DNA from: Niveispirillum irakense DSM 11586
Lineage (GTDB): Bacteria; Pseudomonadota; Alphaproteobacteria; Azospirillales; Azospirillaceae
Direction: 5' to 3'
Length of the DNA: 64,000 bases
Assembly (NCBI RefSeq): GCF_000429645.1
Contig: NZ_KE386934.1
Span: forward strand, 496,001-560,000
Shown here in pieces: positions 29,858 to 41,455 of the stretch (within the stretch, counting starts at the first letter, position 1; each line of letters opens with the position of its first letter). Made by a program: the position numbers and the translations under genes. Below the pieces are notes generated by a model. The model saw only the letters and a list, made by a program, of their open reading frames with translations, was not told where the DNA came from and ran no database searches.

Positions 29858-31782
29858 TCATTTCCCGATACGGGAACCGTGGTGGACGGGGTGCCCTGTC
29901 CCATGCTGCCGGCGGGCGCTGCCGCTTGTGGCTGCTGTGCCACGCTATGCCGGGCCGCATCCAGCATCTGGCATTCCAGCAATATGTCACGCGCGATGGG
30001 GGCGGCGGTGGCCCCACCACTGCCCCCATGTTCCACAAAGACAGCACAGGCATATTTGGGCGCGTGAACAGGGGCATAGGCAACGAACAGCGCATGGTCG
30101 CGCTCGCGCCAGGGCAAATCCTCATTCTTACGCACACCGCTGCTGCGTTCCGCCATGGAGATACGGCGCACCTGCGCACTGCCCGATTTGCCCGCCAATT
30201 CCATGCCTGGAACCGTGATGCGGGATTTGTAGCCCGTGCCGCCGGGTACGTTGGACACACCGTTCATCCCTTTCAGGACGGTGGCCAGATTTTCCGGCTT
30301 CACCCCGATCAGGGGCCATTCCGTCTGTTCCTGGAACTCGCCTTCAATGGATTTGGCCAGATGCGGCTGTACCGCCCGGCCGCTGGCCAGCCGCGCCGTC
30401 ATCACGGCAAGCTGTAAGGGGGTGGAAAGCACATAGCCCTGGCCCATGCTGGCGATCAGCGTTTCACCGGGATGCCATGGCTTTTTCAACGTAGTCCGCT
30501 TCCATTGCGGATCGGGGATCAGGCCGGGCCGCTCTCCCGGCAGTTCCAGCCCGACGCGGCTGCCCAGGCCGAAACGCCGCGCCATATCCGCAATACGGTC
30601 CATGCCGATCCGCTGCGCCAGATCATAAAAATAGACGTCGCAGCTATGCATCAGCGCGCCGACCATATCCATGGTGCCGTGGCCGCCCCGGCGCCAGCAA
30701 TGGAAGCGGTGGCTGCCCAACTCCATATGGCCAGAGCAGAAAACACGATGCTCGGCATTGACGATGCCGGATTCCAGCGCGGCCAGCGCCGTCATCATCT
30801 TGAAGGTCGATCCCGGCGGATACTGCCCGGCAATGGCCTTGTTGATCAGCGGCGTGCGCTCATCATTCAACAGCGCCTGATAGGCATCATACCCGATGCC
30901 CATGGCAAACTGGTTGGGATCGAAGCTGGGGGTAGAGCAAAGGCCCTGCACACCACCCGTATTCACATCAATCACAACCGCAGCACCGCTCTCCTCCGCC
31001 GACAGGCGCTGGTGCATGTAATGCTGGAGCTTGGCATCCAGCGTCAGCACCGTCTGGCGACCGGGCTGTCCATTCTCCCGCGACAACTCGCGGATCACAC
31101 GGCCAACGGCATTCACCTCAAGCTGTCGGTTGCCGGCTGTACCGCGGAGCGCCTGATCGAACTGCCGCTCCACCCCCCCCTTGCCGATGCGGAAGCCCGG
31201 CAGAGAGAGCAGCGGGTCGGAAACGCCTTGCACATCCTTCTCGTTCGGCGCGCCGACATAGCCCAGCACATGGGCAAGGGCTTCCCCGAACGGGTAGGAT
31301 CGCACCTGCCCCACATCAATCGACACACCCGGAAGATCGGGCAAATTCACCTCAACGGCGGAAACCTGATCCCATGTCAGGTTTTCCTTCAAGGTGATCG
31401 GGGTGAACACACGGGAGCGCTGTATATCCCGCTGGATGCGACGTTCATCAGCTTCCGTCAAGGGAACCAGACGGCCCACCTCATCGAGAATCTGCTGCAC
31501 ATCCCCTGCCCGCTCGGACACCAGAACGACGGAGAAATTCTGCTCATTCACCGCCAGCGGCACACCGAACCGATCCAGGATCTGGCCCCGCGGCGGCGCG
31601 ATCAACCGCAGGGAGATGCGGTTATCCTCGGCCAGTGTGGTGTACCGGTCGCTCTCCACGATCTGGAGATAATAAAGCCGCGCCACCAGGGCAGAAACGG
31701 CAGCACCCTTCAGCCCGCCCAGCACCAGCGTGCGGCGGCTCAGCATACGCTGTCGCTCGGCATCGCGATCAAAGGCGGACAA
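29854..31782 (-). CDS. mrdA: Penicillin-binding protein 2
   Basis: This 642-residue transpeptidase crosslinks peptidoglycan in the elongasome, anchored by one N-terminal helix (residues about 18-38). The N-terminal non-catalytic domain is followed by the active-site SxxK with Ser325 (PPGSTFK), SCD at about residue 380 (SxN-like) and the KSG triad (AGKSGSAQV). Translation seems to begin at TTG, supported by an AGGAGAG Shine-Dalgarno about 9 bases upstream. It lies 12 bases after the mreD stop. Confidence 0.96.
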   Translation of the reverse strand: MSAFDRDAERQRMLSRRTLVLGGLKGAAVSALVARLYYLQIVESDRYTTLAEDNRISLRLIAPPRGQILDRFGVPLAVNEQNFSVVLVSERAGDVQQILDEVGRLVPLTEADERRIQRDIQRSRVFTPITLKENLTWDQVSAVEVNLPDLPGVSIDVGQVRSYPFGEALAHVLGYVGAPNEKDVQGVSDPLLSLPGFRIGKGGVERQFDQALRGTAGNRQLEVNAVGRVIRELSRENGQPGRQTVLTLDAKLQHYMHQRLSAEESGAAVVIDVNTGGVQGLCSTPSFDPNQFAMGIGYDAYQALLNDERTPLINKAIAGQYPPGSTFKMMTALAALESGIVNAEHRVFCSGHMELGSHRFHCWRRGGHGTMDMVGALMHSCDVYFYDLAQRIGMDRIADMARRFGLGSRVGLELPGERPGLIPDPQWKRTTLKKPWHPGETLIASMGQGYVLSTPLQLAVMTARLASGRAVQPHLAKSIEGEFQEQTEWPLIGVKPENLATVLKGMNGVSNVPGGTGYKSRITVPGMELAGKSGSAQVRRISMAERSSGVRKNEDLPWRERDHALFVAYAPVHAPKYACAVFVEHGGSGGATAAPIARDILLECQMLDAARHSVAQQPQAAAPAGSMGQGTPSTTVPVSGNE

Positions 31783-31794
31783 GGGACGCTCTCC

Positions 31795-32319
31795 TCAGCT
31801 TAAATAGGCGCGGTGCAACCGCTGGAACAGGTAGGTGGGGAGCGGGAACAATGCCACACCAAGCAGCCACTGCACCAATACCGGCCTTGCATCCAGCAAT
31901 CGCGCTTCAGTCAAGGCGTACACAATCCACTGTACCGCGCCCGCCCCAATCGAGACCACGGCGAATCCGATCCAGAGCATCACAAAGGAGCGGCCCAGGA
32001 AGAAGCGGCGCTGCGTGATCAACAGCCAGTACGCCAGGATGAGCGACATGGAGCTGACACCCAGCAACGTGCCCGCGATCAGATCGTAGAAAATGCCCAG
32101 TGCAAAAACCACAAGCGGCCGCAGCAGGTCTGGCCGGTGGATGACCCAGTAGAACAGGCTCATCAACACCAAAGGCGGCGTGACCATGGAATAGCCCGGC
32201 AACGGCAAGGGCATCATGCTGAGAAGCATGGCCATTACGGTGACGGAAAAGGGCAGCATATTGCGCCCGAGTTGATCAAGACGTTGCCAAAATCCGACGG
32301 CCACGGCCGTGGCCCTCAC
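31795..32319 (-). CDS. mreD: Rod shape-determining protein MreD
   Basis: This 174-residue membrane protein has about five helices and couples MreB/MreC to the wall enzymes. It contains SLFYWVIHRPDLL near residue 55 and FYDLIAGTLLGVSSM near residue 80, the conserved MreD segments. It starts with GTG overlapping the mreC stop by four bases (GTGA). Confidence 0.92.
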   Translation of the reverse strand: MRATAVAVGFWQRLDQLGRNMLPFSVTVMAMLLSMMPLPLPGYSMVTPPLVLMSLFYWVIHRPDLLRPLVVFALGIFYDLIAGTLLGVSSMSLILAYWLLITQRRFFLGRSFVMLWIGFAVVSIGAGAVQWIVYALTEARLLDARPVLVQWLLGVALFPLPTYLFQRLHRAYLS

Positions 32320-33197
32320 TCTATGCTATCCGACCGGCCGCCCTGTTCCGCGGCAAGACCTTCTGTGCTGCCAAAATCGACGATCTGCACATGTTCGATA
32401 CGGGACAGATCCACCATCGGGACCACGCGGGGCTGACCACTGGCATCCACCCGGACAATACCCACCGGGAGGCCGGGCGGGAACAGACCGCCATGACCAG
32501 AGGTGAAGACCCGTTCCCCATCCTTCAACGCCGTGCTGGCGGGGATATACATCAAGGTCGGGTGGTCGGAATTATCGCCCGCCATCATGGCGCGCTGGCG
32601 GCTTTCCTCCAGCACCACAGGGATGCGGGCATTAAGGTCGGTGATCAGCAGGATACGGGCGGATCGCTCCCCCACCTGCACAATACGGCCAGCCAGCCCC
32701 TGGCCGGACATCGCCGCCTGACCACGACGCACACCATCACGGCTGCCTGCGGTCACAACCATGGTGCGCACAAAGGAACCACCCGTATCGGCCACCACCC
32801 GGGCTGCAATGGTGCTGGCCGGCGCTTCCGCCTTGAACGACAGGAGCGAACGGAGGGAGCGGTTCTCCGCTTCCAGCCGCAAGGCCGTCTGTTCCCATTG
32901 GCGCAGGCGGGTATTCTCTTCGCGCAACCGCGCATTTTCATCATGCAGGTCCACCAGTTGGCGGACATATTCCAGCCCGTCCGCCACACTGGACGCCGGC
33001 CGCGACATGATGTTCAGGATCGGGGTGAAGGCATCGGTGACGCGGGCGCGCACCTGATCGACGACGCCGAGATTGACATGGCCCACCATCATCAAGGCGA
33101 TGGCCGCCATGATCAGCAGCGGAAAATAGAATCGCTGCGCAAGCCCCCAGACGGGGGCCGCAAGACGAGCAACGGATCCGCTGTTTCGCGTCTTCAC
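32316..33197 (-). CDS. mreC: Rod shape-determining protein MreC
   Basis: This 293-residue periplasmic scaffold has one N-terminal helix (about residues 18-38), a coiled coil rich in Leu/Arg/Glu (about 75-120) and two beta-barrel domains with VVTAGSRDGVRRGQAAM and VFTSGHGGLFPPGLPVG. The frame runs to 33299, but the extra 34 residues are unlike the family. I choose the GTG at 33197, which gives the common VKTRNSGSVARLAAP N-terminus; no strong ribosome site marks it. Confidence 0.9.
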   Translation of the reverse strand: MKTRNSGSVARLAAPVWGLAQRFYFPLLIMAAIALMMVGHVNLGVVDQVRARVTDAFTPILNIMSRPASSVADGLEYVRQLVDLHDENARLREENTRLRQWEQTALRLEAENRSLRSLLSFKAEAPASTIAARVVADTGGSFVRTMVVTAGSRDGVRRGQAAMSGQGLAGRIVQVGERSARILLITDLNARIPVVLEESRQRAMMAGDNSDHPTLMYIPASTALKDGERVFTSGHGGLFPPGLPVGIVRVDASGQPRVVPMVDLSRIEHVQIVDFGSTEGLAAEQGGRSDSIE

Positions 33198-33384
33198 AGG
33201 GGGTTGGTATCCCGTGTCTGGTTGCAGGTGCCAATGCGGCTGGCACCCTTTACCGTAGAAATGAAACCAAACCGTTAAGTTTCCTGTATAAACCCGCAAC
33301 AGGACAACGTAAACGCAGGTTTCACCCTTAAGACAAAGTCCCTAAAAAATCCCTACCCCAGGCACCTGGTGGCGCAGCAAGGGT

Positions 33385-33412
33385 GAAAGCCCGGCACCGG
33401 GTCCGGGCTTTC
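33385..33412 (-). terminator. Hairpin between mreB and mreC
   Basis: A perfect 10-bp stem GAAAGCCCGG/CCGGGCTTTC with an 8-base loop lies 8 bases after the mreB stop. No strong T run follows, so it may be a partial terminator or an RNA-stabilising hairpin that lowers mreCD expression relative to mreB. Confidence 0.6.
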
Positions 33413-33420
33413 AATCCGCC

Positions 33421-34780
<1,360 letters not shown>

Positions 34781-36331
34781 TCAAGCCGACAAGGCGACCG
34801 GTGCTGTCTTCTGCCGCTTGGTCACCAGCTTGTTCAGCGCATGGATATAGGCACGCGCCGATGCCACCAGCGTATCGGCATCCGCTCCCTGGCCATTGAC
34901 CGACTTGCCATTCTCATCCAGCCGCACCGTCACTTCCGCCTGGGCGTCGGTTCCTTCGGTCACGGCATGAACCTGATAGAGCTGCAGGCTCGCCTCATGC
35001 GGGAAAGCCAGCTTCAGGGCGTTGAAGACGGCATCGACCGGACCATTACCAAAGGCGACGACCGGGGCGATGGGCTTACCTTCCACTTCCAGTTCCAGCA
35101 CCGCATGCTGCGGCCCGCGGGAGCCGGCAACGACATGCAGGGCCTGGAAGCGGATATGCTCATGCTGACGGCCCGCCTCGTCATCCATGATGGCGACGAT
35201 ATCTTCGTCGTAGATGTCCTTCTTGCGGTCGGCCAGATCCTTGAAACGGCCAAAGGCGTCATTCACCTGATTTTCGCCGATATCATCATAGCCAAGCTCC
35301 TTCAGCTTGGCGCGGAAGGCGGCGCGACCGGAATGCTTGCCCATGACCAGCGAGGACCGGTTCAGCCCGACCGATTCCGGCGTCATGATCTCATAGGTTT
35401 CAGCGTGCTTCAGCATGCCATCCTGGTGGATGCCGCTTTCATGCGCGAAGGCATTGGCACCGACGATGGCCTTGTTGGGCTGCACCTGGAAGCCGGTGAT
35501 GGTGGAAACCAACCGGGAGATGCGGGTGATATGCTCGGTCTTGATGCCGGTATCGCAGCCGATCAGGTCATGACGGGTGCGCAGCGCCATCACCACCTCT
35601 TCCAGGGAGGCATTGCCGGCGCGTTCACCCAGGCCGTTGATGGTGCATTCCACCTGGCGCACGCCGGCACCGATGCCAGCCAGGGAGTTGGCGACAGCAA
35701 GGCCCAGATCATTATGGCAATGGACGGAGAAGATCGCCTTATCGCTGTTCGGCACGCGGGTCATCACGTCGCGGAACATGTCGGCATATTCTTCCGGCAG
35801 GGCATAACCCACCGTGTCCGGAATATTGATGGTGGTGGCGCCGGCCTTGATGGCGGCTTCCACCGTCCGGCAGAGGAAATCACGCTCCGACCGGCTGCCA
35901 TCCTGGGCCGACCATTCCACGTCGTCCACCAGATTACGGGCATAGGTGACGTAATCGATGGTGCGCTGAAGCACCTCCTCTTCCGTCATCTTCAACATAT
36001 ACTTCATATGCACCGGGCTGGTGGAGATGAAGGTATGGATGCGCTTGCGCTCGGCGAACTGCAACGCCTCGGCGGCGCGATCAATATCGGCGCGGGCGGT
36101 ACGGCAGAGGGCGGCGATGATGCTGTTCTTCACCACCTTGCCGACTTCGCGCACGGATTCGAAATCGCCGTTCGACGCGATGGGGAAACCGGCCTCGATC
36201 ACGTCGACGCCCATTTCCTCCAGCACAGCGGCAATGCGCAGCTTTTCCTCCAGATTCATGGAACAGCCGGGGGCCTGTTCACCATCACGGAGGGTGGTGT
36301 CGAAAATGATGACGCGGTTGCTGCTGGTCAT
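34781..36331 (-). CDS. leuA: 2-isopropylmalate synthase
   Basis: This 516-residue enzyme condenses acetyl-CoA with 2-oxoisovalerate, the first committed step of leucine synthesis. The HMGL-like catalytic barrel begins IIFDTTLRDGEQAPGCSM and holds the metal site VHCHNDLGLAVANSL near residue 205; a LeuA dimer domain and C-terminal regulatory domain (leucine feedback) follow. The frame extends 41 codons upstream in Arg/Pro-rich sequence; the ATG at 36331 is the family start. It is preceded by a leader peptide gene rich in Leu codons. Confidence 0.97.
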   Translation of the reverse strand: MTSSNRVIIFDTTLRDGEQAPGCSMNLEEKLRIAAVLEEMGVDVIEAGFPIASNGDFESVREVGKVVKNSIIAALCRTARADIDRAAEALQFAERKRIHTFISTSPVHMKYMLKMTEEEVLQRTIDYVTYARNLVDDVEWSAQDGSRSERDFLCRTVEAAIKAGATTINIPDTVGYALPEEYADMFRDVMTRVPNSDKAIFSVHCHNDLGLAVANSLAGIGAGVRQVECTINGLGERAGNASLEEVVMALRTRHDLIGCDTGIKTEHITRISRLVSTITGFQVQPNKAIVGANAFAHESGIHQDGMLKHAETYEIMTPESVGLNRSSLVMGKHSGRAAFRAKLKELGYDDIGENQVNDAFGRFKDLADRKKDIYDEDIVAIMDDEAGRQHEHIRFQALHVVAGSRGPQHAVLELEVEGKPIAPVVAFGNGPVDAVFNALKLAFPHEASLQLYQVHAVTEGTDAQAEVTVRLDENGKSVNGQGADADTLVASARAYIHALNKLVTKRQKTAPVALSA

Positions 36332-36500
36332 GGTCTTAATCCCTGAAACCCGAACGCCACGGGGGCGTGAAATCATTGGATGGCGGGCAAGGCACCGGCT
36401 TCGATAAGGGGCCTGACCCGGTGGTCGGATCGGCGGCGCGCGATGCGCGCCCAATTCCCCTGAACGCGGGATCCATCCGGGCAGGATGGAAGCGGGGCGC

Positions 36501-36593
36501 TCAGGGGCTGATTAGTCGAAGCCCGTCCAGGCCGAACGCGGCGGGCGCCAGCAGCAGGGACAGGGATAGCGGCAAGCCGGACGCGCGCAGCAT
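36501..36593 (-). CDS. leuL: leuA leader peptide, Leu-rich
   Basis: This short frame encodes 30 residues, ten of them Leu, including a core with LSLSLLL near residues 9-15 and GLDGLRL near residues 21-27. It ends 169 bases before the leuA start. The following leader RNA holds several stems, e.g. CCATCC/GGATGG and GGCGCGC/GCGCGCC. Leu-codon-rich leaders upstream of leuA are known in alphaproteobacteria as ribosome-mediated attenuators; here the terminator stem with a T run is not obvious, so the exact switch is inferred. Confidence 0.7.
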   Translation of the reverse strand: MLRASGLPLSLSLLLAPAAFGLDGLRLISP

Positions 36594-36842
36594 GACGCCA
36601 GCGCGGGAAAAATCCCGGGCGGTGACGTTCGGCTGGCAGCGATGCGGGGTCACGGGCGGTGATCCTGGTCCGGTTGCACAAAAAGGTACGGGGCCTTTCA
36701 AGGCCAACCTTGGTTGGAATTGTTTTAAGCCGCAATTCGGTTAGCCGCAACAGCTTTTGTCAGGCACGTTTCTATCGTCAATGCAGGGCAGAAATGCCGG
36801 AAATTTCACGGCAGGCTGCTTTCCTTGCCCAAATGGTACTTC
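36594..36842. promoter_or_regulatory. Promoter region of the leuL-leuA unit
   Basis: On the minus strand TTGCGG and TAAAAC separated by 17 bases give a plausible promoter (about 36725-36755) for the leader and leuA. Between it and leuL are two perfect inverted repeats, GGCCTT-TC-AAGGCC (36692-36705) and CCAACC-TT-GGTTGG (36704-36717), which may fold in the leader RNA or serve as operators. The right end of the gap is the 3' flank of the coiled-coil gene. Confidence 0.4.
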
Positions 36843-37730
36843 TTACGCCGAGAGAGAAATGCCGGTCTCCGTCACCATCAGCGCCATGGTGACCGTCTCC
36901 GTCCTCATATAGCTCTGCGAAACATCCGCCGCGCCGATCGTGCCTGCGGCACGGCCATCGGGGTCCGTCGCCTCCAGCCCGCCGGCCAACCGTTCCACCA
37001 GCGCATCGGCAGCGGACAGATCGTCACGGGCGGCCTTCAATTCTTCCTCGCGCTCCTGACGCTCCTCCTCCGTCAGGGGGCGACCCCGCTGCTGTGTGCG
37101 CTGGGTTTCTGCTTGGGTGAGAAGGGAGCGGGCACGGCCGGAAATATCCCGAACCTCCTGAACAAAGGCACGAGCGAAGCCGACAGGCACCCCGCCCGCC
37201 GTCATGCCGGACTGGATCGGCGCTGGTATTGCCGGGTCCGGCAAACCGGCAGCAATGGCCGCCGCCCGGTCGGCAGGGTCGTGCTGGCGACCTTCCACCA
37301 GCCCCTTCGCCTCTTCCGCCAGTCCCTTGGTGATGCCTGCCGCTTCCTTGGCCAGCCGCGCCAGCTTGGCGCCATCGCCCTTGGAAGCGGCTTGGCGCGC
37401 CTCCTGCTCCAGCTCGTCCATCCGGCGGCGGGATTGCTCCAGCTTTTCCTTGGCCGCCTTCTTCTCAATCTCGGCGCGGGCCAAATTCATGTAGTTGGAA
37501 AGCGCCTCGATACCAGCGGCCTGCTTCAGGGCGCCGTCAAAATCATCACCGGCGAAGCCAATATCTTTCAGCCGGTCAAAAAGACCAGTGCCCCCGCCAG
37601 CCGCCCGGGAGGTCGCCGTCTGCTGGAAACGCGCATCCACCGCCTTCTCGACATGCTGGTCGATCTGCGCCTTCAGCGCCTGGGCGTTGGTTGCGGAAAA
37701 GAGCGGATTCGCGTTTAGCGAAATCATCAT
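36843..37730 (-). CDS. Coiled-coil protein of unknown function, module shared with the protein at 54948
   Basis: This 295-residue protein has no recognisable family, signal peptide or membrane helix. Residues about 80-145 form a long charged helix with KAAKEKLEQSRRRMDELEQE and AASKGDGAKLARLAKEAA; a second coiled coil spans about 190-245 (RARSLLTQAETQRTQQRG, EEERQEREEELKAARDDL). The C-terminus (SQSYMRTETVTMALMVTE) is beta-like. The GD-centred part is clearly similar to residues 106-136 of the protein encoded at 54948. It lies between ilvC and leuA with its own gaps on either side. Confidence 0.65.
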   Translation of the reverse strand: MMISLNANPLFSATNAQALKAQIDQHVEKAVDARFQQTATSRAAGGGTGLFDRLKDIGFAGDDFDGALKQAAGIEALSNYMNLARAEIEKKAAKEKLEQSRRRMDELEQEARQAASKGDGAKLARLAKEAAGITKGLAEEAKGLVEGRQHDPADRAAAIAAGLPDPAIPAPIQSGMTAGGVPVGFARAFVQEVRDISGRARSLLTQAETQRTQQRGRPLTEEERQEREEELKAARDDLSAADALVERLAGGLEATDPDGRAAGTIGAADVSQSYMRTETVTMALMVTETGISLSA

Positions 37731-37880
37731 TGCCCCCGCTGTCGATCCTTTTGATCAGGCTTGATCTTAGGACAGACCCCTAAGGGGCGCAACGGCACGG
37801 CTTGCACATCAAGAACAAAGGATATGCCCAAAACGCAAACGCCCGACCCCTTCACAGGGGCCGGGCGGCGCAAACAGATC

Positions 37881-37911
37881 AAAAGGCGGGTGAGAGGAAA
37901 CCCGACCCGCC
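37881..37911 (-). terminator. Terminator of ilvC
   Basis: Stem GGCGGGT/ACCCGCC with a 13-base loop is followed by TTTT on the minus strand, 8 bases after the ilvC stop. A second imperfect hairpin (CGCCCG-A-CCCC against GGGG-C-CGGGCG) follows at 37840-37867. Confidence 0.75.
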
Positions 37912-37918
37912 ATCCGGA

Positions 37919-38956
<1,038 letters not shown>

Positions 38957-39008
38957 TCAGTCAGATGTAAGATGGATTGCCGGGTTGCCGGCGTTCTGGG
39001 GGTAAGCT

Positions 39009-39521
39009 TTAGAAGGCGCCCGTGCCGCGCGACAGGGCGACGGCACCGGTGCGGCTGACATCAACAAGGCCCAGTTGCCGCATCAGATCGATGAAGCGGT
39101 CCAGATCCTCACCAATGCCGGTGATTTCAAAGACAAAGCTGGTGATGGTGGCATCCACCACACGGGCCTTGAAGATGTCGGCGATGCGCAGCGCTTCCAC
39201 GCGCTTGTCGCCCGTGCCGACCACCTTCACCAGCGCCATTTCCCGGTCGATGAAGGGGCCTTCCAGCGTCAGGTCCTTCACCTTGTGGACGGGCACCAGC
39301 CGGTCAAGCTGCACCTTGATCTGTTCAATGATCATCGGCGTGCCGGAGGTGACGATATTGATGCGCGACAGGCTTTCGTTGCTGTCGACCTCGGCCACCG
39401 TCAGGCTTTCGATATTATAGCCACGACCGGAGAACAGGCCGATGACGCGGGCCAGAACGCCCGGCTCGTTATCAACCAGGACAGAGATGGTGTGGCGGCG
39501 GATGGGGTCTTGGGTGGACAC
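39009..39521 (-). CDS. ilvN: Acetolactate synthase small (regulatory) subunit
   Basis: This 170-residue regulatory subunit has an N-terminal ACT domain (HTISVLVDNEPGVLARVIGLFSGRGYNIESL, residues 9-40) that binds valine, and a C-terminal ALS_ss_C domain. Translation appears to start at GTG with a GGGAG ribosome site. It is the partner of the large subunit encoded 65 bases upstream. Confidence 0.95.
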   Translation of the reverse strand: MSTQDPIRRHTISVLVDNEPGVLARVIGLFSGRGYNIESLTVAEVDSNESLSRINIVTSGTPMIIEQIKVQLDRLVPVHKVKDLTLEGPFIDREMALVKVVGTGDKRVEALRIADIFKARVVDATITSFVFEITGIGEDLDRFIDLMRQLGLVDVSRTGAVALSRGTGAF

Positions 39522-39586
39522 TTGCAGAAGCTCCCTGAAGGCGGGCGATACCGGGTAGGTTAAAAAGGGTTTGGAGAGGTCCGGGA

Positions 39587-41353
39587 TCAGACCAGTACCA
39601 TCCCCTCCTCCGGTGTCGCGTCGCTCACCCGTTCTTCCGGTCCCAGCAGCATTTCATTATGGGCCTTGCCGCCGGGGATCATGGGGAAGCAGTTTTCCTT
39701 CTGATCGACGCACATATCCACGATGACGGGGCGCGGCGTCTCGATCATTTCGCGGATGACATCATCCACTTCCGACACTTTGGTGGCGCGCAGGCCGACG
39801 CCACCAAAGGCTTCCGCCAGCTTCACAAAGTCCGGCAGCGCCTCGGAATAGCTTTCCGAGTAGCGGGAGCCGTGCAGCAACTCCTGCCACTGGCGCACCA
39901 TGCCCATCCATTGATTATTCAGGATGAAGACCTTGACCGGCAGGCGATACTGCATGGTCGTGGCCATTTCCTGGATGTTCATCATGATGGACGCCTCACC
40001 GGCGACATCGATGCACAGCGCACCGGGATTGGCCACCTGGGCGCCAATGGCCGCCGGCAAGCCATAGCCCATGGTCCCCAGACCACCAGAGGTCAGCCAG
40101 CGGTTCGGCTTGTTGAAGGGCAGGAACTGGGCCGCCCACATCTGGTGCTGGCCCACCTCGGTAGAGATGAACACATCATCCCGGCCGGCAACGGCGGCGC
40201 GCAGACGCTCCAGCGCATATTGCGGCTTGATGACCTTGTCGGTCTTCTCGTACTTCAGGCAATCCTTGGACCGCCAGACCGCGATCTGGTCCCACCATTC
40301 CTTCAGCGCCGCCTGATCAGCCCGCTTGTTGCGCGCCTTCCAGATGCGGATCATGTCTTCCAGGACATAGGCCGCATCGCCCACGATCGGCAGATCGACA
40401 CGAATATTCTTGTTGATATTCGACGGATCGATATCGATGTGGATCTTCTTGGAATTGGGGCTGAACTCGCTGACCTTGCCGGTGACACGGTCATCAAACC
40501 GCGCCCCGACCGAGATCATCAGGTCGCAGCCATGCATGGCCAGATTGGCTTCGTAGGTACCGTGCATGCCCAGCATGCCCAGCCATTGCTGATCATGGGC
40601 GGGATAGGCACCCAGCCCCATCAGCGTGGTGGTGCAGGGATAGCCCGTCATGCGGACCAACTGGGTCAGCAACTGGCTGGCCACCGGGCCGGAATTGATA
40701 ACGCCACCGCCGACATAGAAGATGGGGCGCTTGGCATTGGCCAGCATCTCCACCGCTTCCTCAACCTTGTTCAGGTCGGGCTTCACCTGCGGGCGATAGC
40801 TCTTGGGCAGGCATTCACCGGGCAGACGATAGGTGCCATCGGCGAACTGCACATCCTTGGGGATATCGATCACCACCGGGCCCGGGCGGCCCGACTTGGC
40901 GACATAAAACGCCTCATGCAGGGTGCGGGCGAGGTTGTTGACGTCCTTGACCAGATAATTGTGCTTGGTCGCCGGACGGGTGATGCCGGTCGTGTCGCAT
41001 TCCTGGAAGGCATCATTGCCGATCAGATGGGTCGGCACCTGCCCCGTCAGGCAGACGATGGGAATGCTGTCCATCAGCGCATCGACCAAGCCGGTAACGG
41101 CATTGGTGGCGCCAGGGCCGGACGTGACCAGCACGACGCCGACCTTGCCGGACGAACGCGCATAACCTTCCGCCGCATGAACGGCCGCCTGTTCGTGACG
41201 TACCAGGATGTGACGGATGTGGTTCTGTTTGAACAGCGCATCATAGATGGGTAGTACCGCCCCGCCCGGATAGCCGAAAATGGTATCGACACCTTGGTCC
41301 CGCAGGGCCTTGATGACGATTTCAGCACCGGAGAGGATAGTTCCCGACGACAT
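39587..41353 (-). CDS. ilvB: Acetolactate synthase large subunit
   Basis: This 588-residue thiamine-diphosphate enzyme is the first common step of branched-chain amino acid synthesis. It has the N-terminal FGYPGGAVLPIYD with the catalytic Glu in RHEQAAVHAAEGYARSSG, the central FAD-binding domain, and the C-terminal ThDP/Mg motif GEASIMMNIQE with ILNNQWMGMVRQWQ. The frame begins 18 codons earlier; the ATG at 41353 gives the family start MSSGTILSGAE. Confidence 0.97.
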   Translation of the reverse strand: MSSGTILSGAEIVIKALRDQGVDTIFGYPGGAVLPIYDALFKQNHIRHILVRHEQAAVHAAEGYARSSGKVGVVLVTSGPGATNAVTGLVDALMDSIPIVCLTGQVPTHLIGNDAFQECDTTGITRPATKHNYLVKDVNNLARTLHEAFYVAKSGRPGPVVIDIPKDVQFADGTYRLPGECLPKSYRPQVKPDLNKVEEAVEMLANAKRPIFYVGGGVINSGPVASQLLTQLVRMTGYPCTTTLMGLGAYPAHDQQWLGMLGMHGTYEANLAMHGCDLMISVGARFDDRVTGKVSEFSPNSKKIHIDIDPSNINKNIRVDLPIVGDAAYVLEDMIRIWKARNKRADQAALKEWWDQIAVWRSKDCLKYEKTDKVIKPQYALERLRAAVAGRDDVFISTEVGQHQMWAAQFLPFNKPNRWLTSGGLGTMGYGLPAAIGAQVANPGALCIDVAGEASIMMNIQEMATTMQYRLPVKVFILNNQWMGMVRQWQELLHGSRYSESYSEALPDFVKLAEAFGGVGLRATKVSEVDDVIREMIETPRPVIVDMCVDQKENCFPMIPGGKAHNEMLLGPEERVSDATPEEGMVLV

Positions 41354-41455
41354 GGCGCGCGCTTTCAGATCAGTTCCAACGAGGTTGAAAAACGCCGCTT
41401 CTCGCACAGGCGAAAGGCGACGATGGCCGCACCCTAGATGGAACCGAAAAGCCGG

